From: Candidatus Amesbacteria bacterium RBG_19FT_COMBO_48_16
GTDB lineage: Bacteria; Patescibacteriota; Microgenomatia; CAZETR01; Amesbacteraceae
Reading direction: 5' to 3'
DNA length: 7,699 nucleotides
NCBI GenBank assembly: GCA_001775555.1
Contig: MEXE01000039.1
Location: 1-7,699 of the forward strand
In this document: positions 1 to 5,488 of the stretch, in pieces
Layout of the letters: each line of letters begins with the position of its first letter
Position numbering within the stretch: the first letter of the stretch is position 1
The notes under the pieces: model-generated
Databases searched by the model: none
The model's input: the letters and a program-made list of their open reading frames with translations, nothing else
What the model was told of the DNA's origin: nothing
Made by a program: the position numbers and the translations under genes

Positions 1-2
1 TG

Positions 3-107
3 AATGTGGATACCGTTGATAAATATACCCCGGACGGGAATGATTTCCTGGATACGATTGAGGCTGCCGAAGTGGATGAAAAAGCGGGTGAACAGGAAGG
101 TAAGTAA
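3..107 (+). CDS. C-terminal end of an unidentified acidic protein (5' truncated)
   Basis: The frame is open from the left edge of the window and ends at TAA (105-107). It gives about 34 residues that begin NVDTVDKYTPDG and are rich in Asp and Glu, ending in an E/K-rich hydrophilic tail (EKAGEQEGK). Codon choice and composition look like a real protein tail, and the competing ATG-started frame at 4-342 looks random. The family cannot be recognised from so short a piece. The stop is odd, because the same frame continues with coding-like sequence to 248 (see next entry), so 107 may not be the original end of the gene. The upstream part lies outside the window. Confidence 0.55.
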   Translation, partial: NVDTVDKYTPDGNDFLDTIEAAEVDEKAGEQEGK

Positions 108-248
108 AAAAGTAAAGAAAATAATAAAAGGAATCTCTTCCAGTTTGGAGAAGATGAGCTTTTTGATGACCCGGCCGATGATTGTTTTTTTGATGTGGTT
201 TACTGGCCTGGAATCGGAGATTTTATTAAACATGTCTTACGTGGTTGA
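108..248 (+). pseudogene. In-frame continuation after the TAA at 105-107; possible interrupted gene end
   Basis: The reading frame of the preceding partial gene stays open after its TAA and ends at TGA (246-248). It encodes a lysine/asparagine-rich linker followed by an acidic, aromatic segment (NLFQFGEDELFDDPADD, then DVVYWPGIGDF). No ATG lies in this frame; the only near-start codon is a GTG close to the end, so the segment is unlikely to be a separate gene. If this is the true end of the upstream gene, it overlaps the stop of the convergent HD gene by 12 bp, much like the 11-bp convergent overlap at 1744-1754. Possible explanations are a nonsense mutation, a base error in the A-rich stretch, stop-codon readthrough, or chance. 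No function can be assigned. Confidence 0.35.
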
Positions 249-1019
249 ATTTATGCTAGAAAGGCCTTTTAAAATGATTTTACGGGTAATGGACAATTGG
301 TTTGACTTTTTGTCGCGCAAAAGAGATGAAGTGTTGGGGTGAGGATGGATAAGTTGATCCAGAAATGCAGAAAGTTGTATGAGAAACCGGCGGCGTCTGA
401 TTAAAAACTCGTTTTTAGACCAATCAAGATAATAATTATTGGTGGTTCTGCGCAATTGCCAGAAACTGAAGTACCAAGAAAACAACAGAAATAATTTGTA
501 TGGAATGTTTTTGACTCCTCCGTTGTGTTTAACAGCGTTGGCGATTCTGGAGAATGACCACATTTCTAAGGCATCAAGGTCTTTGAGAATCCGGGCTTCG
601 AGTGTGCGCTTGGGCAGGATTTGAACGGCGGAGTGTTTGCGGATAGCGTAATTGATTTTTTTAACCTGGACTTTTGGCAGAGGATGAATTTTGGCGTAAC
701 GGGAAAATAGCCTCATGGCGGCGAGACCTTCAGCAAGATTATGGAAAATAATCGCCCGCTTGTGACGGGGGTTCTTACCGGATTTCCAGACATCATGCCA
801 GCAGATGGCAACCAGAAGAACATCAAAGTCAATTTGCGACTTGATATTGGGGTCAGCATTGATAAAGCTGTGAAGAGATTCCAGCATGGAATAAATATGG
901 AGGTGATTGTGGAGAGGATCGAGAGAGCGGTGCATGTTTCTCAGGGCATATTCGCAGGCGGATAGCGAAGCGGGGGAAATCCGGAGACGGTTTTTGAACA
1001 GAAAAGCAGTCAAGGTCAT
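237..1019 (-). CDS. HD-domain metal-dependent phosphohydrolase-like protein
   Basis: A 260-residue protein. The N-terminal two thirds carries the ordered metal-ligand pattern of the HD superfamily: an HNHLH cluster (residues 37-41) at the start of a helix, the His-Asp pair in CWHDV (75-76), a further His in IRKHS (129), and an Asp pair in KDLDALE (147/149). The spacing resembles the predicted metal-dependent HD phosphohydrolases grouped in COG4339, which act on phosphate esters or nucleotides; the substrate here cannot be told. Residues 174-190 are aromatic and hydrophobic and may pack on or enter a membrane. The last 40 residues are basic, Ser-rich and unlike the family. The gene is divergent from the SurA-N-like gene across 72 bp. 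No purine-rich Shine-Dalgarno lies upstream of the ATG. A TATATT box (1030-1035, read on the minus strand) sits 10 nt before the start, suggesting a very short leader. Confidence 0.8.
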   Translation of the reverse strand: MTLTAFLFKNRLRISPASLSACEYALRNMHRSLDPLHNHLHIYSMLESLHSFINADPNIKSQIDFDVLLVAICWHDVWKSGKNPRHKRAIIFHNLAEGLAAMRLFSRYAKIHPLPKVQVKKINYAIRKHSAVQILPKRTLEARILKDLDALEMWSFSRIANAVKHNGGVKNIPYKLFLLFSWYFSFWQLRRTTNNYYLDWSKNEFLIRRRRFLIQLSAFLDQLIHPHPNTSSLLRDKKSNQLSITRKIILKGLSSINSTT

Positions 1020-1029
1020 AAATGGAGGT

Positions 1030-1035
1030 AATATA
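1030..1035 (-). promoter_or_regulatory. Possible -10 box of the HD gene
   Basis: Read on the minus strand this is TATATT, 10 nt upstream of the HD gene's ATG. No good -35 is visible at 16-18 bp, and no ribosome binding site separates it from the start codon. If active, the mRNA would have a leader of only a few nucleotides. Weak support. Confidence 0.3.
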
Positions 1036-1052
1036 AAAATAACATATTTTGG

Positions 1053-1080
1053 TTGTTGCTAAGAATTTAGAACGTATGTT
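1053..1080 (+). promoter_or_regulatory. Possible promoter of the SurA-N-like gene
   Basis: TTGTTG (1053-1058) and TATGTT (1075-1080) are separated by 16 bp, and the ATG of the downstream gene starts 11 nt after the -10 box. A TSS about 7 nt past the -10 would leave a leader of roughly five nucleotides. The boxes are imperfect but lie in the divergent intergenic gap where a promoter is expected. Confidence 0.4.
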
Positions 1081-1091
1081 AACATCTGGGA

Positions 1092-1754
1092 ATGGCAGTA
1101 AAAAATAGGAGTAAGAAGAGAGAAGTAAGCATTGCAGATGACTATCAATTTGAGGAGCCGCAAACGGGGGTAAGACCCAGGAGTAAAGCGTGGAGATGGG
1201 TAGCGGCCCTAATCCTGATATTGGGGTTGTGGTGGTATAAGACAAACACCTGGCCGGTGGTGGCTGTGGTGGGAATAAGGCCGGTTTTCCGTCACCAGGT
1301 TAACCAAATGCTGTTTGCCCAGGGAGGAAAGTCGGTGGTGGATGGGATAGTAACGGAAAAACTGGTAAAAACAGAGCTGGGGAGAATGAATATAAACATA
1401 GCGAACGATGAGATAGATAAAAAGATTACCGACATCAAAAGCAGTCTGGGAGAAGGCGCGGATCTGGATCAGTTGTTGAGCGAAAGAGGGATGACGATGG
1501 AAAACCTGCGCAGCCAAATATCACTGCAGCTGGGGATAGAAAAGGCCCTGGCAGAACAGGCGTCTATAGCGGCAGAAGAGGTGGATAAATATATCAAAGA
1601 TAACTCGGCGTTCCTGGAGGGGAAGGACGACGCAGAAAAAAGGATGAATGCGGAAAATCAATTAAAACAGCAGAAGCTGCAAACGGAGGTTTCCAGCTGG
1701 ATCGAAGGACTGAAGAGTAAGACGAAGGTGTGGTATTTGGGAATTAAGCCTTGA
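1092..1754 (+). CDS. Membrane-anchored SurA N-terminal-like protein (putative extracytoplasmic chaperone)
   Basis: A 220-residue protein with a basic N-terminus (MAVKNRSKKR), one transmembrane helix at about 33-49 (WRWVAALILILGLWWY) and an outer, helix-rich domain. The sequence after the membrane segment (VVAVVGIRPVFRHQVNQML, then a 'VVDGIVTEKLVKTEL' segment, an acidic helix with EIDKKITDIKSSLG, and 'LLSERGMTMENLRSQI') follows the architecture of the SurA_N/PrsA/trigger-factor-like chaperone fold. It lacks the parvulin peptidyl-prolyl isomerase module that SurA and PrsA usually carry, so it is short for the family. A role in folding secreted proteins outside the membrane is inferred from family knowledge. 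The C-terminal charged helix (residues 175-205) could form a coiled coil. Its stop overlaps by 11 bp the stop region of the convergent ATPase gene. The Shine-Dalgarno is weak (CTGGGA just before the ATG). Confidence 0.75.
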   Translation: MAVKNRSKKREVSIADDYQFEEPQTGVRPRSKAWRWVAALILILGLWWYKTNTWPVVAVVGIRPVFRHQVNQMLFAQGGKSVVDGIVTEKLVKTELGRMNINIANDEIDKKITDIKSSLGEGADLDQLLSERGMTMENLRSQISLQLGIEKALAEQASIAAEEVDKYIKDNSAFLEGKDDAEKRMNAENQLKQQKLQTEVSSWIEGLKSKTKVWYLGIKP

Positions 1755-3906
1755 GTTTGACGGCGTAACGCTCCCGGGAAACCGTAATTACTTTAGCTTT
1801 GTTTTGATTTGTGGATTTGGCCGGAGGCAGGGTGGCGGCTAAAAAGGGCGGTGAGACAGTCCCGTCGATCGTCATCCGGATGGCAACTTGGTATTTTTGC
1901 AAAGATACGAGGCTGGCGGCGCTAAAGACTTTGCCAAACTCAGCCTCCATGATGCGGGCGTCGTCGCTGCCCATAACAAAACAGACGGTGGTGCCGACGT
2001 TGCCGAAAATGGCCTTTTGAATCTCCAGCGGTATCTGGGCGATGTATTGGTTGGCCAAAACCAACCCCAAGCCGAATTTGCGGGCTTCGGAAAGAATTTT
2101 GATAAAACTGGCTGTGGCAAAATTTTGAAACTCGTCAACGTAAAGGAAAAATTCACGGCGCTGGCTCAACGGCATGTCTACCCGGTTCATGGATGCCAGC
2201 TGAAGCTTGGTAATAAACATGGCTCCCAAAAGAGCGGAGTTGTCCTCGCCGAGTTTACCTTGGGAGAGATTGGCGATAAGAATTTTACCGGAATTTAAGA
2301 CGTCTTCGAGATCGATGGATGACTTAGGATGGGAAATAAGATTGTGAATAAGGGGAGAATTGACGAACTGACCGACTTTGTTGAGGATGGGGGCGATGTG
2401 TTCCGCCCGGGTCCTTTCCTCCAGGCGCTCGAACTCGTCTTTCCAGAAAGAGAGAAGCTGGGGGTTGGCCAGCCGGGGGTAGATTTGGTTTCTAAAATTG
2501 CTTTGGGTGAGCATTTTGACCACATCGGGCAAGGTAGTGCCCGGAATCTGGGTGAGAGTCAGGACGGTGTTGCGCAGAATGTACTCGAGCCGGGGTCCCC
2601 AGGAATGACCGTAAAGTTTGTGAAAAATGGCGACAATTCCGGAGGTGACCAGCTCGGCCTGGTCGGGGTTGGCTACTTCAAGAATGTTTAAAGCAATAGG
2701 GTGATCCCGGTCAGCGGGATTGAAATAAATGGTGTCGTTGATTCGGGAAGAAGGAATATAGTTGAGCAGACTTTCGGACGAGTCACCGTGAGGATCGATG
2801 AATGCTACTCCCCTACCCTTTTTGAAGTCGTCGATGGCCATGTTTTCCAGCAAGGTAGATTTGCCGGTGCCGGATTTTCCCAGGACGTAGACATGACGCA
2901 GACGGTCGGGAAGTTTGATACCGAAAGTAGCCGGCTGGTTTCTGTATACAGTGGAAGCAAAGAAGTTGGTATCGGCGTTAACGGAATCTTTTTTGAAGAC
3001 GGGGAGACTATCGGGAGCTTCGACCAAGGAACTGGAAACGGACCAGGCGACGTTGGGGAGTTTGGTATAAACCCCGGGCAAGTGCCAGAGCGAGGACAAT
3101 TCCATGACATTTAAAGTGGCAGGGGGAACGGTAAGGGAAGAAAAGGGAGTACGGGAAACCACCGCCCGCCAGAGACGGCGGGGATACCAGGGCAGAAGCC
3201 GGGACGGGATAAGCGAATTGCCGTCGGGGCGGTTTAAGACGGAGACGGCACCATGCAGGTCGTGGAGAAGCTCGGGTTTGGTAGTGGCAAAACGAATAGA
3301 CACACCAACCAAGGGCTGGGAAAGCTTGTCTTCAATAAGTTTTTTGCCTTCCGGGGGAGGAACCTTTTGAGGTTTACCGTCAGGACCCAAAGAGGATTTG
3401 GGATGGAGGTACGAATAAGCGTTTTTCTGAATATTGCGGGCGGGGGGAGACAAGACGAACTGGATAAGAATTTTGTCATCGGTACCGGCTTTGGATAAAA
3501 CACCCAGAAGAGGCAGCATGGGGTCAACTTCCTTGTAGTCGGCATAGTCCCGAAGAGGAAAATAGGAGGCAAAAGCCTGGCGGATTAAACTGAGTTTGAC
3601 AGCCGGGTGATCGGGCCAGGAAGACAAATAGTCGGGAATAGGAGCCATGACCACATCGGGGTAGGTGGCCAACATCTGGGACTGGACGAAAGTCGATAAA
3701 TGAGGCGGGAAAACTATTGTGAAAACTATTTGGCCGTCTACCAGGGTTACCTCCAGAGAGAGATAGACGGGCTGGTGGCCGAAAAGATTTGGGAAAAAAC
3801 CGGGGCGGGTGGCGGCTTTGGCCAGAGAGGCCAAAAGCTGGGCGGTTTGCTCGGGAGTGTTTTCGGACTCGCGGGGAACGCGCAGGGATAAGACGGTTAG
3901 GGGCAT
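1744..3906 (-). CDS. HerA/TraG-like P-loop ATPase (DUF87 / TraG-D C-terminal type)
   Basis: A 720-residue protein. The N-terminal half (1-320) has no clear motifs and no convincing membrane helix. The C-terminal half is a RecA-like motor: Walker A GKSGTGKS at 343-350, a following 'AFIDPHGD' segment (368-375) typical of HerA, VirB4 and TraG ATPases, Walker B FFLYVDEFQNF with D591/E592, and an LANQ sensor motif at 617-620 that matches the TraM-recognition region of TraD/TraG C-termini. Such ATPases pump DNA or protein through hexameric rings in conjugation and chromosome processing. Related proteins annotated as 'type IV secretory system conjugative DNA transfer family' are common in Patescibacteria, often without a conjugation operon, as here. 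DNA translocation is therefore family inference only. The stop lies in an 11-bp convergent overlap with the SurA-N-like gene. The ATG is 6 nt from an extended -10 box, implying a leaderless mRNA. Confidence 0.85.
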   Translation of the reverse strand: MPLTVLSLRVPRESENTPEQTAQLLASLAKAATRPGFFPNLFGHQPVYLSLEVTLVDGQIVFTIVFPPHLSTFVQSQMLATYPDVVMAPIPDYLSSWPDHPAVKLSLIRQAFASYFPLRDYADYKEVDPMLPLLGVLSKAGTDDKILIQFVLSPPARNIQKNAYSYLHPKSSLGPDGKPQKVPPPEGKKLIEDKLSQPLVGVSIRFATTKPELLHDLHGAVSVLNRPDGNSLIPSRLLPWYPRRLWRAVVSRTPFSSLTVPPATLNVMELSSLWHLPGVYTKLPNVAWSVSSSLVEAPDSLPVFKKDSVNADTNFFASTVYRNQPATFGIKLPDRLRHVYVLGKSGTGKSTLLENMAIDDFKKGRGVAFIDPHGDSSESLLNYIPSSRINDTIYFNPADRDHPIALNILEVANPDQAELVTSGIVAIFHKLYGHSWGPRLEYILRNTVLTLTQIPGTTLPDVVKMLTQSNFRNQIYPRLANPQLLSFWKDEFERLEERTRAEHIAPILNKVGQFVNSPLIHNLISHPKSSIDLEDVLNSGKILIANLSQGKLGEDNSALLGAMFITKLQLASMNRVDMPLSQRREFFLYVDEFQNFATASFIKILSEARKFGLGLVLANQYIAQIPLEIQKAIFGNVGTTVCFVMGSDDARIMEAEFGKVFSAASLVSLQKYQVAIRMTIDGTVSPPFLAATLPPAKSTNQNKAKVITVSRERYAVKLKA

Positions 3907-3912
3907 TTGTTT

Positions 3913-3921
3913 ATTGTATCA
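3913..3921 (-). promoter_or_regulatory. Extended -10 promoter of the ATPase gene; leaderless start
   Basis: Read on the minus strand this is TGA-TACAAT, an extended -10 element, followed by 6 nt and then the ATG of the ATPase. Transcription should begin at or within a base of the start codon, so the mRNA would lack a leader, which fits the absence of a Shine-Dalgarno sequence. No consensus -35 is visible, which is usual for extended -10 promoters. Confidence 0.5.
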
Positions 3922-3955
3922 AAGAAAAAGCCTATTTACCTACTATCCTGTAGTA

Positions 3956-3984
3956 TTGACAAAGTATTAAAGTTGTGATACCCT
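3956..3984 (+). promoter_or_regulatory. Plus-strand promoter in the 3907-4132 gap
   Basis: A perfect -35 TTGACA (3956-3961), a 17-bp spacer and an extended -10 TGA-TACCCT (3976-3984). The -10 hexamer has T1, A2 and T6. An inverted repeat TACTA/TAGTA lies just upstream and could be an operator. There is no plus-strand protein gene downstream before 5489, so the likely product is the structured RNA at about 3991-4120. Confidence 0.5.
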
Positions 3985-3990
3985 ATAGCA

Positions 3991-4120
3991 GTATCAGGAT
4001 ATAGCTGAATTGCTCAGCACCATATCCTAGAATACAATCTAGCATAACTTTTCTTGTTCTAGCACATTAACAAGAGAGATTTAAGAGAGTCGTAATCCCG
4101 GGTGTCCCGCGGGGAACTGA
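3991..4120 (+). ncRNA. Candidate structured small RNA
   Basis: Directly downstream of a good promoter lie consecutive helices. The first is a two-part hairpin: AGGATAT (3996-4002) pairs with ATATCCT (4022-4028), and inside it GCTGA (4004-4008) pairs with TCAGC (4014-4018). The second is TCTTGTT (4052-4058) with AACAAGA (4069-4075). The third is TCCC/GGGA around 4102-4114. No open frame is present. The segment AGCATAACTT followed by a TTGTT/AACAA hairpin recurs in the leader at 5333-5351, suggesting a shared element. No U-rich terminator is seen, so the 3' end is a guess. It could instead be an antisense start toward the coiled-coil gene or intergenic secondary structure without function. Confidence 0.35.
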
Positions 4121-4132
4121 ATTGAATAGGTA

Positions 4133-4528
4133 TTAGGGAGTAATGGAGATTTTGGTTTTGATTTTATCGATGTCCTCTTGGTGTTCGTTCAATCTGAATT
4201 GGATAGCAGCGTGTTCTTCTGTCTGGTCTTTCCATCGGGAAATATAACCTTCATCGATTTTATTGAATAGTTCGCTTTTCCACTGGAATAATTTGTTGTC
4301 GAGGTCATTAAATTCTTTGGTCAGGATATCAATTCTGGATCTGAGATGTGATGTGTCGGTTTTTATTTCCGAAATATCTTTTTTTAGGTCGGAAATATCA
4401 GTGGATAAAGCTTTAAGTCGCCCCTCCACGTCTGGGGCTGATAAGTGTTTCCATGTCCAGTGGTGTTTGAGTTCCTTAATATCCGCTCGAAGAGCTTTGA
4501 TTTGATCGGCGGTGATAAGCCTGGACAT
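4133..4528 (-). CDS. Small coiled-coil protein of unknown function
   Basis: A 131-residue hydrophilic protein, almost entirely helical in composition. Residues from about 36 to 80 show a heptad pattern of Leu/Ile with charged residues between (LKALSTDISDLKKDISEI, then LRSRIDILTKEF), which predicts a coiled coil. It has no signal peptide, membrane helix, cysteines or catalytic motif. It is not recognised as a named family; similar short coiled-coil orphans are frequent in Patescibacteria. The start MSRLITADQIKAL is supported by an extended -10 box 6 nt upstream (leaderless arrangement). It stands alone: the ATPase lies 226 bp further on the same strand but has its own promoter. Confidence 0.65.
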   Translation of the reverse strand: MSRLITADQIKALRADIKELKHHWTWKHLSAPDVEGRLKALSTDISDLKKDISEIKTDTSHLRSRIDILTKEFNDLDNKLFQWKSELFNKIDEGYISRWKDQTEEHAAIQFRLNEHQEDIDKIKTKISITP

Positions 4529-4534
4529 GGCTTG

Positions 4535-4565
4535 ATAGTAACATTTGGGTTGGAGGTATTGTCAA
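4535..4565 (-). promoter_or_regulatory. Promoter of the coiled-coil gene; leaderless start
   Basis: Read on the minus strand: a perfect TTGACA (4565-4560), a 19-bp spacer and TGT-TACTAT, an extended -10 (4543-4535). The -10 ends 6 nt before the ATG, the same distance as in the ATPase gene, so the transcript should start at the start codon. The spacer is 2 bp longer than ideal, which the TG extension may offset. Confidence 0.55.
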
Positions 4566-4636
4566 CGGTGACTTTGTGTAACATTTCTGTTGATTTCAGT
4601 TTCGCGCGGGATTCCCGGGAATGTTAAATAACCTGT

Positions 4637-4705
4637 GGGGCGGAGCGAGGGACGGGTTGGTCTGTCGAGTGCTAGCGACGGGGTAACCCGCCTTCGGTCC
4701 GCCTC
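4637..4705. repeat. 69-nt near-perfect GC-rich hairpin (palindromic element)
   Basis: GGGGCGGA (4637-4644) pairs with TCCGCCTC (4698-4705), GAGG (4647-4650) with CCTT (4691-4694), CGGGTT (4653-4658) with AACCCG (4685-4690), and CTGTCG (4662-4667) with CGACGG (4676-4681), closing an 8-nt loop. Nearly all bases are paired on either strand. No T-run follows on either side, so it is not an intrinsic terminator, and the arms do not fit a tRNA. It resembles a REP-like palindrome or a structured RNA domain. It lies in a long region without protein genes. Confidence 0.6.
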
Positions 4706-4876
4706 ATACGGAGAAATCTATTAACTCTTAAAAATCTTTCTTTATGCCTAAATAATTTCTTTGGAGTCTGACGCGGTTGATTGCCAATCGGAGAGGATGA
4801 AGGGGAAATGAAAAAAGGCTGCACCTTAACAAATTGGTTGAATAAAGGCTAAAAAATCTCCTTGTTTAATATACGC
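4706..4876. other. Gene-free stretch with one tiny possible ORF
   Basis: No convincing gene is visible here. A 14-codon frame (4808-4852, MKKGCTLTNWLNKG) has an AGGGG motif starting 7 nt before its ATG and could be a leader peptide, but its length gives no statistical support. The interrupted palindrome GATTG-C-CAATC lies near 4780. Nothing else stands out. Confidence 0.3.
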
Positions 4877-4883
4877 CTCAAAG

Positions 4884-5071
4884 TAGAGGGTATAGAGGGG
4901 ATAGGTTTATAATTTCTAATTGACCTAATTAATCTAATGACTAACTAATGACCAATTTATAATGTCTCAAGTGATATTTTTTTCGACATTAGAAATTGGA
5001 ATATCAAATATTATTTAAAAATTAGAAATTAAAAATTAGAAATTTACATACTGTCTCTTCTCTACCCTCTA
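4884..5071. repeat. AT-rich palindromic element with ATTAGAAATT repeats
   Basis: The ends TAGAGGGTA (4884-4892) and TACCCTCTA (5063-5071) are perfect inverted repeats. Inside, CCAATTTATAATGTC (4952-4966) and GACATTAGAAATTGG (4985-4999) pair over 15 bp with one mismatch. The word ATTAGAAATT occurs at about 4988 (as ATTAGAAATTGG) and twice more near 5020-5042, and its reverse complement AATTTCTAAT occurs at 4911-4920. TAATGAC-like words recur at 4936-4952. The composition differs strongly from its surroundings. Two TATAAT hexamers (4908-4913, 4958-4963) lack matching -35 boxes. The promoter of the downstream gene may nevertheless lie in this AT-rich stretch. It could be a non-autonomous repeat family or a recombination remnant. 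Confidence 0.5.
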
Positions 5072-5477
5072 TCAGAGGTCGTTTGTAAAACGCACCAGCG
5101 CTGAGCACGCGTGAGTTAGACTTTTCACCCTTAAGGTGAATCGTAATCCTCAATGCGCCAGTAAGTGAAATGGACGTTTTATAGATAAAATGTTTGCTCT
5201 TATAGAAGAGCACCGGAAGCCGGAAGGGTTAAGGTCCAATTGACTTCAGACCTTTCTTCTAAATCGGAAATGCGGACCCTCATTAAGAGGTTTATCCCGC
5301 GGCTGGTTCGCGTTAAAAGTCCAATGCTTTTAAGCATAACTTGTTAACAAGAAGATTGGAATGTATGAAAAAGGATCGAAAATCCCAAAGGCCGAAAGCG
5401 TTCGGAAATAATGAGCGAGAAAAGCAAACCGTTCCCTAAAAGGAAAGGGCTACTGAAAAAAATCAGTTTCTATCTTC
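5066..5477 (+). ncRNA. Long hairpin-rich 5' leader of the PKD protein gene
   Basis: About 400 nt consist almost wholly of local helices in series: CCTCT/AGAGG (5066/5074), CGTTT/AAACG (5080/5088), GCGC-TGAG with CTCA-AT-GCGC (5098/5149), TTCACC/GGTGAA (5124/5135), ACGTTTTA/TAAAATGT (5174/5186), TGCTCTT/AAGAGCA (5195/5206), CCGG/CCGG (5213/5220), AAGGTC/GACCTT (5231/5249), GCGG enclosing CCTC/GAGG and closing with CCGC (5272-5300), TTAAAAG/CTTTTAA (5313/5327), CTTG/CAAG (5340/5348), GGAT/ATCC (5373/5382), CCGAA/TTCGG (5392/5401) and ACTGA/TCAGT (5452/5463). It ends just before the ribosome binding site. No known riboswitch, T-box, RNase P, SRP or tmRNA core was recognised. The transcription start is not defined. 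Whether it is a regulatory leader, part of a larger ornate RNA, or a separate RNA is open. Confidence 0.5.
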
Positions 5478-5483
5478 AAGGAG
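5478..5483 (+). promoter_or_regulatory. Strong Shine-Dalgarno that decides the start at 5489
   Basis: AAGGAG ends 5 nt before the ATG at 5489, an optimal arrangement. It favours this ATG over the in-frame ATG at 5411, which lacks a comparable site and would add 26 residues in front of a well-formed signal peptide. The other genes of the window show only weak or no Shine-Dalgarno sequences. Confidence 0.75.
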
Positions 5484-5488
5484 AAAAA

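Noticed and set aside
4..342. ATG-started plus-strand frame of 112 codons
   Set aside because: It overlaps the well-supported HD gene by over 100 bp, has random composition (Met- and Trp-rich, no motif), and competes with a more protein-like frame over the same bases.
853..1245. Minus-strand frame over the HD/SurA-N divergent region
   Set aside because: It overlaps two better genes and their promoters; its composition (Ser/Pro/Tyr-rich, low complexity) is that of an opposite-strand shadow.
4092..4115. Intrinsic terminator for the coiled-coil gene
   Set aside because: The CCCGGG/GTCCC-GCG-GGGA hairpin has no T-run on the minus-strand side, so it cannot be called a terminator.
4637..4705. tRNA gene
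   Set aside because: The outer helix looks like an acceptor stem, but there is no anticodon arm, no T-loop GTTCRA motif, and the whole folds as one long hairpin.
4985..5042. ATTAGAAATT repeats as a CRISPR array
   Set aside because: Repeats are only about 10 bp, irregularly spaced and without spacers of constant length; no cas gene is present.
5022..5213. 63-codon minus-strand frame in the leader region
   Set aside because: It covers the hairpin train, shows no protein-like pattern or ribosome binding site, and is of a length expected by chance in AT-rich DNA.
5411..5488. N-terminal extension of the PKD protein from the ATG at 5411
   Set aside because: It has no good ribosome binding site and would bury the signal peptide behind 26 basic residues; AAGGAG sits correctly before the ATG at 5489.
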